A DNA stretch of 64,000 bases from Meandrina meandrites (Eukaryota > Cnidaria > Anthozoa > Scleractinia > Meandrinidae): the NCBI GenBank assembly GCA_963693305.1, contig OY855914.1, forward strand, positions 17,477,760 through 17,541,759, written 5' to 3'. Within the stretch, counting starts at the first letter, position 1. The number at the start of each line of letters is the position of its first letter. The notes below the pieces were generated by a model. The model searched no databases, was not told the origin of the DNA, and was given only the letters and a program-made list of their open reading frames with translations. The position numbers were made by a program, and so were the translations under genes. This document shows, in pieces, positions 21,980 to 34,740 of the stretch.

Positions 21980-22370
21980 ACGAAAAGCATTGTACGCGAA
22001 TCGTTCACAGAAAATGTATATTAAAACTCAAAAATTCCTTTTTTTGAGGAAACCGCTTTGTGCTAATCTCAACATTGAGAGAGCTATTATTTTTCTTTTG
22101 TTTTGCTGATTTCTTTTTCTTTTTTTCTTTTTGGATATGGCTTTCGTACCGGACAATCAGGCCGTAAGTGACTGTTTTGATATGTTAATTATGCTTCATA
22201 AAGAACTTCTGGTGGGATTGTGATGACAGAGTTAGTGGCAATTTCTACTGGAAATCAGAGAAATTAAGCAATTTGTTTCTTTTTAATGTATTATTGTACA
22301 AGGCACAGTTACCTGATAGTTAGTGTTGTTAGGTAAGACTTTATACTCTCATACCGGCAAATGGTTAAAG
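21980..22370 (+). repeat. Duplicated segment carrying microexon 7 (pair of 44.91-45.35 kb)
   Basis: Recognisably similar to 44910-45345 along its length: GAATCGTTCACAG/GGAAAA at the start, CGCTTTG-GCTAATT, the pyrimidine tract, CCGGACAATCAGGC, GTAAGTGACTGTTTT, then GGCACAG-GACCTGATAGTTAG. The duplication includes intron-like sequence on both sides of the 3-nt candidate exon. Confidence 0.7.
22161..22163 (+). other. Candidate microexon 7, 3 nt (GCC)
   Basis: A strong pyrimidine tract (22107-22133), an AG-free stretch and CCGGACAATCAG precede GCC and GTAAGTG. Its duplicated partner at 45122 reads GCT: the same amino acid (Ala) in phase 0 and the only change within CCGGACAATCAG-GCN-GTAAGTGACTG. 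This is the best single hint that these triplets are read as codons. Confidence 0.45.
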
Positions 22371-22619
22371 CGACGCACGTTTGCCATTCGTAAACATTCG
22401 ATTACTTTACACACTTTTTCAATATCATCGAATTTTAATACTTGCCCCTTCTGATCTAATTTACTCTCATAGTCAAAGCACAGTTTTAATGTATAACTTT
22501 GCCAAAAGTTGCATCTTTAACTTTACTTTAACTTTAATCATTTTCTCAAAAACATACATATAGTACGAAGCAGAGGGGAAGACCAAAAACAGGAACGAGT
22601 TCCCTTACAAATGGTCACC

Positions 22620-25600
22620 CAAAAAAAAAATCTAAATCTAATAATAATGATAAAAATACATGTAATAATTATAATAATAAAATAAAAATTAAGTTAATTT
22701 AGTATCTAATTGATAAAAATAAGCCCTACAAAGTCTTTTAAATTCAGAAAGGGACTCGGACTTTCTGACATGCACAAGTAAACTGTTCCAGGCTTTGACT
22801 GTTCTGTGAAAGTAGGAGTATTTCAGCACATTTGTTCTTGTATATTGAATTTTAAATGACAGGTCAGCATTTCTCAGATCATATGCTGCGGTGTCTCTGG
22901 AAATAATAAAACTAGATAGGTTTTTAATATTTAAGAGTCCATTTAAACACTTGTAAAAAAAGATCAAGTCAAGTAGAGTCCTTCTTGACTTAAGTGTGAG
23001 AAGATTTTCCTTTGATCATTAGTCGCGTGGCTCGTCTCTGGACGCTTTCAATCATGTCCTGTAAAAAGGCTTGGTGAGGGGACCAGATCTCGCAGGCGTA
23101 TTCAAGATGAGGCCGCACAAGGTGGATGTAAAGCTTGCGTATCACAACAGACTGTGTCTGATTTCCGCATGTCCGTTTAATTAGCCGCAGGATCTTATTT
23201 GCAGTGTTTACTTTTGTGATGATGTGATCATGCCACGCCAGTTTATGATGTAGCATAATACCCAAATCCTTTTCCTTGTCAGTCAGGAGTAATTGTTCGG
23301 TACCAAGATGATAAATATTGTGGATTGTTTTTTTATTTCTTGTTATACAGAGTTATTTACATTTCTGTAAATTAAAATTCATTTCCCATAGTTTACTCCA
23401 ATCATGTATGGCTGTCAGGTCATTTTGGAGGGTGTAGCAATCGTTTAAGTCGTTTATCACTCTGGCACATTTCGCATCATCTGCATAGAGAGGAAGACTG
23501 GTGCCAGCAGAGAGGTTTTCCGCAATGTCATTTACATACACAAGAAATAGAATGGGGCCAATGATGGATCCTTGAGGAACACCAGAAGTGACTGGTTTCC
23601 AGTCTGACGCAGTGCCTTCGATGAGGACTCTATGGCGTCTATTTGTGAGATAATCTTTGATCCAAGCTAATAAGGGTTTCGTAAGCCAAGCATTTCGAGT
23701 TTATACATAAGTTTCTCATGAGGGACCCGGTCAAAAGCTTTAGCCATGTCCAGGTATATGACATCTGTTTGACCACCCGAGTCAAGTGTTTTCGCCAATG
23801 AATGTACATATTGAACAAGTTGGGTGACACAAGATTTCTGTTTTCTGAAAGCATGTTGATCGGGGTGCAGAAGGTCTTCGACATGAATGTAAATGTGGGT
23901 ATGGACACATCTTTCAAGTCCTTTTGACATGATGGACAAGAAGACTACAAGAGTGAGATACCCCTATAATTGGTAACTACATCTTTTTGACCAGACTTGA
24001 AAACAGGGGTAAGATTCGAGTCCTTCCATTTCTCTTGAAAAACACCACTTGTTAATGACTTGTTGAAAATCGATGTAACCGAGTCACTTATTTCAAGTGC
24101 AACCTCTTTCAGTAGCCTAGCAGTTATACCATCAGGTACAGGGCTTTTTGATGGATCCAGGTTTTTGGAGATGGATTTTACCTCAGAAACAGATACAGCG
24201 ACAGTTGAAAGTTCGTGAATGGGTACAATCGGGTGAGATCCTGGTGGAGGAGGTTCAGCATTGGTGTGACTGTAAACTGAGTGAAAATATTCATTAAAGA
24301 GATTTGCTTTTCCATGAGAGGAAGTAACTGGGTTTATGTCGTCTTTGTTTCTCTTGATTGCCAGTGGGAGTTTTCTGGATTTTGTTTTAGTGCTATAAAA
24401 GCTCCAAAACTTCTTGGGTTCTTTTTCAACTGAGTCAGCAAGGTTGTTGAGGTAGTCAGTGTACTTTATGTGGATCAGTTTATTTACTTTTCTTCTCAGA
24501 GATTTAAAATAGTCTATATGGTCTTGGTTTTTAGTTTTCAAAGCTCTTCGACTGGCCTTGTCCTTTTTTCTGCAAAGTGCTTTTACTTCAGAGTCAATCC
24601 AGGGGGGTGTCTGCTTGTCCCTGACCCTTTTGCGAGGAACAAATTCATTTACTGCTGCCCAGAAAAGGTCCTCCCACTTAATTACATTCATGTTTATGTC
24701 ATCATCTAACATAGCAACATGCCAAGGTATGTAGGACAGGGTTCTCTTAAGTTCATACATGTCTGCTTTTTTGAAGTTTAAGATTTCTTTTGGCATGGCT
24801 CTGGTACATGTAGGTTTGGTAGAGATACTGAAGGATATGCTGAGATGGTCAGAATGTAAGAAACCCTCACTCACAGACAGATCAGTAACTACGTCAGGTG
24901 TAGAAGTTAGAACCAGGTCCAGAATGTTTTTACCACGGGTGGCAGATGTATTTACTTGAGTGAGGAATAAGTCATTTATGATTTCGTAGGTCTTTAGGTA
25001 AAGTTGATCAGTAGAGAGGGAGATCTGATTCGTCCAGTCAAAGTTGGGTAGATTGAAATCTCCGACAAGGAAAATCTTGTTGAAATTTAAGTTGTTTATA
25101 CGGGAGCAGGATTCTTGAAGGAGAAGCATATATTCTATACCAGTGTCTGGGGGACGATAAAAGGTACCAAATAAGAGCTTAAGACCAGAGGCAGTTTGCA
25201 GTTCATTCCACATTAGCTCACAGTCAGTTTCCAGATCGTTTCTTCTGACTACAACAAAATCACTTCGAGATGCAAACAGAATTCCACCACCCTGACGATC
25301 CTGGCGATCTTTCCTGTGCAACTGGTATCCTGTGGGAAGGATTTCATGGTCTAAAATATATGAGGTTAACCATGTTTCAGTAACGGCGATGATATCCAGG
25401 TCAGCACTATAAACGGCAGCTTGAAAGTCCAGCATTTTGTTTTTCAGTGATCTAGCATTTGCGAGTAAGCAGCGAAGCTTTCCTGATCCAGAGGCAGGCT
25501 TTGAAGAGCATGTGCTAGAAGAGCTAGAAAAATGAAGTAGCTGGGCCATAGTTTCAGTGGTCTGTGTGGAGTTTATTTTGGAGAGGTGATTTACGAGCTC

Positions 25601-26130
25601 AATGTTACTAACATCAGCAAAGGGTAACGTAGATAGAAGGCAGCGAGGACAAGTCCAACAGATATCATCGGCCAGTTGCATCAGTTTGTATTGGCGAGGG
25701 TTCACATTTCCACAGTTTATGTGGCACCATAGAGTGCACGAGTCACAGCTTAAAGCTCGATGGTTTCGAGCTACGGTTCGTGCACAGATTGAGCATTTGT
25801 GAGTATTCGGGCCAGGGTTGAGGGAAACGTCGCCGCTTCTGAAGAGACGAATTTGTTGAAAACTGCTGTCGGAGTTGGCATAATAACGTACCCGCAAGTT
25901 AGATATCTTCTTCCACGTGTAGCAGAAGCAAGATGGTGGACTTGTTTCCACGGAGAGGAATGTTGATATTTCAGTGAAAAATTCGCAACAGAAGAGCCAG
26001 GCTTCGTGGGCTGACAGACCGAGTCACTGGAAGTGCTACTAAAATCATTTTGTCGTCCAGAGTATGACAAGAAAGTTAAGAAAATCAGCAAAAGTCGAGA
26101 CGAGCAAAATACACGTCCGGTCGCCATTAC
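22620..26130 (-). pseudogene. CR1-type non-LTR retroelement with signal peptide, 2A-like motif and PHD finger
   Basis: ATG at 26127 opens MATGRVFCSSRLLLIFLTFL, a signal-peptide-like start. One frameshift later the main frame (to 23945) reads FRSGDVSLNPGP, a 2A-like ribosome-skipping motif, then a C4HC3 PHD finger (CSICART to CWTCPRC), an endonuclease (ANARSLKNK, VTETWL, FYRPPD, GDFNLPNFDW, SDHLSI), and the start of the RT (KSGQKDVVTNYRGISLL). After a shift at ~23940 the RT continues with YLDMAKAFDRVPHEKL, YADDAKCARV, LGIMLHHKLAWHDH and the C-terminal TVKAWNSLLVHVRKSESLSEF (22850-22740). Domain order is that of PHD-bearing CR1 elements. At least four frameshifts make this copy inactive, but it is nearly full length. 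Confidence 0.88.
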
Positions 26131-26189
26131 GACCGCTGACCAGTCTCGCTGATCAAAATTTCATAATAAAAAAGGGGATCATCGGGGTC

Positions 26190-27380
26190 GTTTTTTTAGT
26201 TATTTGCGGTTAAATCTACAATTAAGGGTGTATTAACAGGTTGCACTGTTGCTATGGTAACATATTGTGTAATAAAAATGACAACAACGTATTCACCAAT
26301 CACTAATCACTTGCTTGACACCATGGTTGTAGCATCAACTGATTAAGAGTGGAATGGAATGTGTTGGAAAGGGTAGCCAGCCACCTTTTAAAAGTCCTGA
26401 AAAGCCTTACTAAAACTAGATTCCTAATTACACACCTTAGCGAGACAACGAGCATCCCTGTTCTTTCATATGGTAGTCCCCCTTCCCTCCCAGATAAAAG
26501 TGTGTACAAATGAGTAAGAATAGTAAGTATTATTGAACTCGTAACTTCATGGTCTTTATGATGATTCTGGCCAGAAGATACTCACAGCTCAGTGGTGCTC
26601 AATGTACTAGTAGTACAAACTATTATAAACTTACTTATTTGAGATGAAGACGGACACGCGTACAGAAATTTAAGTGTTAGAAGAAAGAAAGTTCTGACCG
26701 ACGTTGGCTTGTTAGTATCAATCGATGATTTTAATCCATATTCAATGTTAAGTAAAAAACTCTTCTGCTGCCACACAGCATTCATATCTGCATCGAGGAA
26801 TATAGTCAAGAAAACTCCATTCGAGTAAAAAGTTAGAAAACTTGTGGGAGCTAGTCGTTACCCTTACATCCGTGTTTGGAGGTGATATCTGCTTCTGGCT
26901 CGCCAATTATGACAGAAAAGAATAGCCACACAGATTTAGGAAAGGAACATAGAAATAGAACGCAAAGCATGCAGAGGCGATGAAGGATAACAACCCGATG
27001 CTCTTCGATTTAATTCACAGAGTAATCACGTAACACCTAGAACCAAATCTCCACGATCGGCTGCCTGTATATTGCGATGAATGATGTCGTCGCCTAAAAA
27101 GGGCAAGAACCAAAATTAACGAATAGTGTATGGTATCTTTGTTTACCCTCGGATTTGAAGAGTAGCTTTATCATAGCAACAAAGGATGAAGGGTTAGAGA
27201 GCTAATACTCCATATATTGCTTATTTCAATGAGAAACCCTCTCGACTTATTTTTGACTTATCACCTCGTATCAAGTCAAACTGGCTTGGCTATCAAACAT
27301 TCATAGTTGGACGTTCAGTGTTAGCTTTTGGGCTGTGAAAAATTGTTTTTCCTCAAATAAACACAGGTTCCATTATCATG
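26190..27380. other. No supported gene (26190-27380)
   Basis: No recognised domain, RNA or repeat end; only short, mutually overlapping frames. Confidence 0.4.
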
Positions 27381-27384
27381 GAAA

Positions 27385-27628
27385 GAGGATAATCCTAGCA
27401 CTAGGATCATCCTAACGCGATATGTTTTCAGTTTACATGCGAAATGTTGCATTTGACCCCATCACTAGGATCATCCTACCTCTCAGATTGGTTGATCGTA
27501 TCTCTCTGTTGCGCTAGGGGCAAATGCAACATCTCGCATGTAAACTAAAAGCTGAAAATATATCGCGATGGGATGATCCTAGTAGCGGTGCTAGGGTGAT
27601 CCTAGCACTAGGATCATTCTATTTTAGA
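27385..27628. mobile_element. Inverted-repeat element with CCTAGCACTAGGATC ends
   Basis: ATCCTAGCACTAGGATCATC at the left is matched by GATCCTAGCACTAGGATCAT at the right. Inside, TTACATGCGAAATGTTGCATTTG pairs with its complement CAAATGCAACATCTCGCATG-TAA (27518-27543), so most of the ~240 bp can fold into one long hairpin. It is non-coding and MITE-like; no target duplication was settled. Confidence 0.65.
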
Positions 27629-27726
27629 CGGAAGGAGGATGAAACGCTAGCTGAATTCTATTTTTCCCGAACGGCAAATCAGAACGACCGTCAGCACATG
27701 CACTCCTATTATGCCTAAATGCTCCA

Positions 27727-27880
27727 TATTTTTTAGAATTTCACCTCTTTGCTGATGATACAAACCTATTTCTAAATAATCCTAACATTCTAAATCTAGA
27801 AACAGACTTAAATATTGAATTAGAAAAGGTGAGCCAGTGGTTATATGCTAACAAATTACCCTTGAACATTGATAAAACAA
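27727..27880 (+). pseudogene. Plus-strand non-LTR RT, left half of a split copy
   Basis: The frame reads FADDTNLFLNN, then LEKVSQWLYANKLPLNIDKT, which is RT motif C and the following thumb region. It stops abruptly at the poly(A) end of the L1-like insertion and resumes at 37464 with IFHSPQRRI and KYLGLILDSNLNW, the expected next motif. The upstream RT and endonuclease are missing, so the copy was 5'-truncated before it was split. Confidence 0.8.
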
Positions 27881-28179
27881 TTTTTTTTTTTTTTTTTTTA
27901 CAATACTATTGCGACATACCATGCAAAACTTAAAATTACATTGTTCGGATTACATTTTCAAAAACTTGCGCATAGTAGTTACAATACGATACAATACACT
28001 ACACTAACAACAACAACGAAAAAAACAAGTAATAGTAAATAGATAACTCAATAAGTACAGGATTTGGATTAAAAAGTGTCTGTTCAGCGCTTTTTAGTAC
28101 AACACGAAAGAGGCGAATTGTTTGCTTAGAAATCACACTTAACGAGTAAAAGCACAAAACAAAACGGATAACAATTAAA

Positions 28180-31100
28180 CTAAAGAATTTTACCCCATAC
28201 AGACAAAAACTGATGCAGTTTATTTTTAGCTATGAAGCTTTGTTTTAGTATTTCCAGCTTGTTCTGGAGACGAAGAAGAAAGCTATCAGAACATAAGTTG
28301 CCGTTACACGAGCTTGTGGAAAAGATGTGGTATTTGGCGATAAGGAGAGCGACATTAAGTGCCTGCTTGTTTTGTATGTTGTTGTGCCATCCGTAAAGGA
28401 CGGTGCATTCTGTTAAAGGAATGACTTGCTTAAATTTTAGATACCACCAGCTGGTGAATTTTTCCCAGAAGGCTTTAGATTCAGGACAGTGGAAGAGCAA
28501 GTGGATTATTGTCTGCCTTTCGGAGTTGCAAAAGTGCATGCAGCACTTTCAGTAATTCCAGCTCGGAAGAGGCTTGATTTAGTTGGTAAGATATGGTGGA
28601 TAATATTATAGTGAAAGGCAATTAGTTTGGAATCTTTGGTTATCGTGAACGGTAAAGTATACACTTTGTGTATATTTTCTATGGTGAAACCGTGATTTAA
28701 AATTCTATTTTCTGATGTTGGTGGACTCACTTGGTTGCTTAGAAGAGTAGAGTAGGCGGTTCGGGTTGACGGGTGGTCCTGGGAGGGAAGTGGGGTTGGG
28801 TTAATAGTTTGGGGTGAGTTGCGTTGATTCCTTAATAGCTTCTTCCATTTTGTTGGAATGGCCGTAATGATGCCGTAGTACAGTGTGAAAGGAATGTTAA
28901 TATTGAATTTGCGTGTAATTTCGTCCAGTGAGATAAAAGTGTGGTTTTCTTTAAGAAGGTGTTTAACTCGAAAGATCTGAGCTTGGAACATGGTTTTATA
29001 GAATATCGGTTGACCGTTAACTAGGATACAGCTATTATTCCAGCTGATTTTGTTTTGGATGTGGCAGTCGTCAGAAAGCTTGTCGGTGTTATATTCTTGC
29101 CAATATTTGAGTAGGGTGTGGTAAAATGGTGGAAGGTTATCTAGGCGTAGGTACTTGATGTCATATTGGCATTCTGTTAGAAAGGAAACACCACCATAAT
29201 GCGCAGTTGCGAATTCTGGGATTATTTTCCAGGCTGCGTTGGTGTTTTCAGTGATTCGCTTGATCCAAGCAATTTTGAGTGCTTTGTTCATAATATCAAA
29301 ATCCATCATCTTTAGACCTCCTTGATTTATGCTACTTATAATGGTCTTTCTTTTTATTTTTGCTGGTTTACCTTCCCATATGAAATTGAACGCCAGTTTG
29401 TTAATTTCTTTCACATAGGGCTCAGGAATTTCTAGCACAGAGGTGTTGTAAATCAGATTCGACAAACCTAGAGTCTTAACTATTTTTATTCTACCATGTA
29501 AAGTAAGTTTTCTTCTTTTCCAACCATTTAGCGTTTTTCCTAATTTACGAATTTTCTCTCCGAAGTTCAGGTTATTTGCTTCATCTGAATTGTAAGAAAA
29601 GAAAACGCCGAGGGCTCTGATCGGTTCTTGTGGCCATCTAAAGTTGTATGGTTTATCTGTTTTGTTTCTCCAGGCGCCTAGCCACATTGCCTCTGTTTTG
29701 TTTGTGTTGATTTCTAGGCCCGAGGTATGTTTGAATTCAGATAGGAGTTTTAATAGATTGGTCACTGAGACTTGATCGCTTACAAACACTGTGGTGTCAT
29801 CTGCGAATTGCGTGAGTTTTATTTCTTTTTTGCCGATGTTAATACCTTTGATGGAATCGTTGTTTTTCAAGGCTCTAGCTAGAAGTTCGATACCGATCAC
29901 GAATAAGAGACCTGACAGTGGGCATCCTTGCCTGACGCCTCGATGCAATTGAAAAAAAAGGTGAAGCGTGGCCGTTGTTCAGGACACAGCTGGATACATT
30001 GTGATAAATAACTTCTATCCATCTTAGAATGTCCGTGCCGAAGTTAAAAATTTTAAGTGCGGATAGCAAGTAGTTCCATTCAATTGTATCAAACGATTTA
30101 CGAAAGTCTAGAAAAATTGCAATTCCAGGTATATTCACATTTTTTGCAAAAAACATGATATTCTGAATCAGTCTAATATTTTCACCTATGTAGCGACCTT
30201 TCACATAACCTGTTTGGTCGGGATTAATAATTGTGGGCAATACTTTTTCTATTCTCTTTGCAATGACTCTTGTAAGAATTTTATAGTCTACGTTAAGTAA
30301 CGAGATCGGTCGCAAATTTTCTAATAAGGATTTATCTTTGTCTTTTTTGGGAATAAGAGAGATAACTCCACGTCGTTGGCTAATCGATAGTGATCGGGTT
30401 TGAAAGGCGAAATGAAAACTTGACAACATTTCGGTTCGTAGCTCGGGCCAGAAGAATTTGTAGAATTCAGCCGTAAAACCATCGGTACCTGGCGTTTTGT
30501 CTCTTTTGAAGCCATTTATTGCGTTTAGGCATTCAACTTCCGTGATGGGACCGTCGCATAATTGTTGTTCGTCGAGGGATAATGGTGATACATTCTCGGC
30601 TTTGAAAAACGGGGACTCTTGGGAGTTGTTATTGTCAGTTTCTCTGGATTGGTAAATTGATTCATAGAACTTTTTTTGCTCTTCTAGAATTGCATATTGA
30701 TCGTAGATGTATGTGTTATCATTTATTTTCAGTTTGTGGATGTCTTTTTTGGTTTGACTACGACTTTCTAAGTTGTAGAAATATCTGGTGTTGCGTTCGC
30801 CTTCCTCGTACCATCTTACTTTGCTTCTGAGGATCGCGCCTTTTTTTTGAGATGCATGATATTTTGCAAGCGCAGTTTTGCTGCATATAGCTCGTTTAAA
30901 CTCTGGTTATTGTTCGGGTTGCTTTCTAGTTTTTGTTGGAGCTCATTTATTTTGTTTAGAAGTTCCACTTCTTCGTTTTTGCGTTTCTTTGCTTTCATTT
31001 TAGCGTACTTAACTGTGAACCCTCTTATTTCCATTTTTATGAGATCCCATTTCAAGCCTTGGTCGTCAATGTTTTCATATTTGGCATTATATGCATTAAT

Positions 31101-31481
31101 GTTTGTACGTAGATCGTTCACATACTCGTCATCTCTTAGTAATGAATTATTAAACTTCCAGAACCCTGGGCCTCTCTTCTGTTTTTTTAGCTTCAGCTTG
31201 AAGGTGTAACGAAATTGCAGAGTGATCGGGTTCTGGGGCATGAAAGATTTTGCTGGATGAGACAATAATCAGTGAGCTCTTTAGAGATAAGGAAGAAGTG
31301 TAACCTGCACTGAATCTTGTGCGGCTTGTTTCTCCAAGTATATGATTCAAGTTCTGGGTTTAAGCGACGCCAGATATCTACTAAGTTGTTATATCTACAT
31401 AGTTGCTCGATTTCCCTAATTACTTGAGCCATCCTAGCAACCGAGTTTCCACCCTTTTTGTCTTTGTCGGACAAGGCGCAA
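28180..31481 (-). pseudogene. L1-like ORF2, C-terminal part of endonuclease to end
   Basis: From 31474 down: the rest of the endonuclease (SDKDKKGGNS, WRRLNPELESYTWRN), a helical linker (31150-30816), the RT with GVISLIPKKDKDKSLLENLRP, SLLNVDYKILTRVIAKR, AIFLDFRKSFDTIEWNYLL, VRQGCPLSGLLF and motif C as FADDTTVFV (about 29800), a long thumb/connection region, and a zinc-binding-like C-terminus (FCNSERQTIIHLLFHCPESK, 28530-28470). Frameshifts near 31.2, 30.45, 29.94 and 28.53 kb disrupt it. FADD instead of YADD is common in this clade. In live relatives the protein nicks DNA and primes reverse transcription there. Confidence 0.88.
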
Positions 31482-31485
31482 TTAA

Positions 31486-32306
31486 GTGGCTGTCCACGTA
31501 AGAGCGGCCCGACGAGTTTGCGGTCGTGAGTAAACCTTCCCTTTAATTTTTGTCAGTGAAAAGGGCTTAATGTGAAATGATTAAAATCGAACTAATTTTT
31601 TCCAAAATCTTTTTCTGTGCTTCGCTACAGGACAAAACTTATTTTCCTGTCTGAGGGCGGTTTTCAGGCTAATTCGATGACCGAAATTGGGTACTTTTAA
31701 AAGCCGCGCTTGTTCGAAACGGATCAATATCGCTAAATACTACACAGTACATTACAATAAGCTGCATTTGCTATGAAGGAATATGGAATAATTTGACCAA
31801 AAATTAAATTAACTTAATAAGATCAAAGACAACCCTTGTCTGCGGTATGTTTTATCGCTTGACAAATTCCTCCAAAGTAAAAGCTAAAATCTCCGAAGCG
31901 GTACAAAAATCACAAGTAAAATGCACTTCACAGCGAAGATCTAACCTTATTCTGACAGAAAATAAAGTCAAAGGTCCGGGTATCGTTCTGCGTTGGACGC
32001 GAAGAAACGTTTTTAAGAGGTCGTTTTGGCAATATTTACATCAGAATTACCCGTTTGACGGTCTATACGCAAATGCGAATGATTAGATAGATATTTTTCC
32101 AGCAGCGCAGTATCGTGCCATACATTGTCAGATTAACGAATACTTGTTGCCGTTTAAGCCGTGTAAAGTTTGTACAAATAAAAACGGCATAAAATGTCAT
32201 AAATAGGAATTCTTCATTTACTCGTACAATATGCAAATTATGCTCATTTACAACGAGTTGTCGATTTCAGCCATGTCAAATCTCAAATATTAAAATTCAA
32301 TTCCTT
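31486..32306 (+). repeat. Left arm of the TTAA long-TIR element
   Basis: About 820 bp, nearly identical to the complement of 34741-35535 apart from a few indels. Confidence 0.85.
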
Positions 32307-33683
32307 GCCAACGCACGCTTGTTTTTTCTTGAGTCTGGAGACTCAGCAAATGGAGGCCGTCAAATTAAAGATCTAACCTTAATCTGACAGAAAATAAAGT
32401 CAAAGGTCCGGGAATAGTTCTGCGGTGGACGCAAAGGAACCTTTTTTGTAGAGGTCGGTTTGGCAATATTTTCATTAGCATTAGTCGTCTGACGGCTTTA
32501 GCCCAACGCAATAGCTCAAAATCTTGTTTTGCATCCTCAGAATAACATTTTTGTCGTTTTAGCCTTTTTCAAGTTTGTGTAAAGCCGAAAAAATGCTATA
32601 AACAGAAATTCTTGATCTACCCGTGCGAGAGCAGTTCTATGAGTTTAAGTTTTCGACTCGTGTATGGAATACTAATATTTACACAAGGCGTACAACTTCT
32701 ACATCCAAGAATCAAGAATCGCCAGCAAAATGTAGCCGAAAAAATATATTTTTTTCTATTCGCTTTGATAAGAGCTCCCGGTCCTCGAAAGAACAGTCTT
32801 TGACTATAAACTGGCCTAATTTGAGTCCGATCAGTTCGCGGATAGTTCTTTGAAAGCGCGCTGGATTAACAAATTAGATCGAAAATTTGCCGATTTACTA
32901 TGATCTGTACCAGTAGTTGGGACAATTTATGCAATTTTCGCCGAATTTCGTCAAAATTAACCCGCCCCGCCAGAAATCAGAACGTGCTCCCCTACAAAAC
33001 CTCATCTGGGGCACCCCAAAGGAATACTTCGGAAATCTCGACCGCAAAGCCGAAGAGACCGTGAAGTGGGAAATTAATTTGACCTAATTAATACGCACTG
33101 AATATAGAAAACATAGGATGGTAAGCCTGTGGTCTGAAGAGAAAGAAAACATGCAAATTCGCATTTACTAGTATTATTTTTTTAAATTACATTCTAGCAA
33201 TACTTGTTGGCTTAGCACTAGAGCTTGTAAATATAAATCTAAGTATAAGTGCACTTGAAACCTACTTTGAGTGTGAAGGCGCAAAATGTACTCACTTGAA
33301 CTTTGCTTATACTCTGGATACATTCGTAATTCAAATCCCTATCTCGGTTAGCTGAAAGCGCTTTTGCAGACGAGAACAATCCCAAGCCCTACGGCGATTT
33401 CTTTGCCGAAAACCGCGTTGGTTAACTATTCTAGAGATATACAGAAGAAGATATCCCTTGTTCCTTTGTGTTGCTGCCGCCTACTTGTTAACAACGAGGT
33501 ACTGACCTATATACTTCTTTGAGTTCAAAGTATATAACGACAAAATAAATAGGAAACTACTAAAAACTATTTTCCTTTGCAAAGGCCTCGTGATTTTACT
33601 GGCAAGCAATCGTATTTGTGATATGTATGAGTGATTTTACCGCAATATCAAAGGCTTATACTTTAAGAAATATAGTTTGTCAT

Positions 33684-33834
33684 AGGGGCGGATCCAGGAT
33701 TTTTCTAAGGAAGGGTTGCAAATATATATATTTTTTTTGCAGAATACCAGTTGTATTAGAAAGCCGCCCGATCATTTCAGAAGGGGGGGGGGGGGGTGCG
33801 CACCCCCTGCACCCTCCCCCTAGATCCGCCCTTG
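33684..33834. mobile_element. 151-bp MITE with GGGGCGGATCC ends and poly(G)
   Basis: AGGGGCGGATCCAGG at the left and CTAGATCCGCCCTTG at the right are near-perfect inverted ends, with TGTCAT on both sides (33678-33683 and 33835-33840). A 15-G run followed by TGCGCACCCCC lies near the right end. The ends resemble hAT termini, although I can align only 6 bp of duplication. It is nested in the TTAA element. Confidence 0.65.
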
Positions 33835-34740
33835 TGTCATCAGGTTTTCAAGAACACTTGAGTCAAGTGCTCACTTGAAACTACCTTTCGATCTTGCTGT
33901 ATATTATAGCCAACGTACATGATTTTCTACCCTTTCCCGCTGTACAAAGTGTTCAAATGGCGTTCAATTTCCGGAATGTGTTTTGATATTGCGGAAGCAA
34001 GCTCGTAAGGATGGTTCGAGCTACAGGAAGTATTCTTTGGCTCCTTTGAAAAAGATATGTTATATAATAAATAATAATAATACATGATATTTTAAGAGGA
34101 GGCCTCCAATCACCTAGAGGTGGTTTTCAGGAGGGTCCTCGCCATGGTCATAAAGTAGCCAGCTACTTGAGCTGAAATAAGACCCATTCACATTTGAAGT
34201 AAGACTCAAGTATACTTGAAGTCTACTTACTACGCTTGTATGAACCCACTAAATGTTGGTACTAGCTATTACTCACGTCATCCAACAGTAATGCCAAAAA
34301 CTTCCATCACTTCTCGTGCGATTCTCGCAGTCACTACTTGGTCACTTTTTACACTTTTCTACTTCCCTTTGATCTAGACAACGGCATGCTGTTTGGCCAG
34401 TTCGCGCTGCGTAATATTTTCTTTCGTTTAGTAATATTTCCTCAAGTGAGCCGTAATGTCACTGTTACATTCACTAAGAGACACCAACTTGCTCTTTCCT
34501 TTAAATTCTACAATCCGCTTTCATTCTTTAAAGACATGAAACAAGAACTTCAAAAAGCCATGTATCATACTCTGCGGAATGTTGATTGCCTGACAACTCT
34601 TAGCATGTGACTTATTATAACATTGGGAAGGAAACCTAAAAGGAAATCGAGTTGAATTACGTCTTTTAAAAGGACTCCAGTTACTCCAAACCATAGTTAA
34701 TCGATTAACTATGTCCAAACTCAAGAGGAAATACGTTTGA

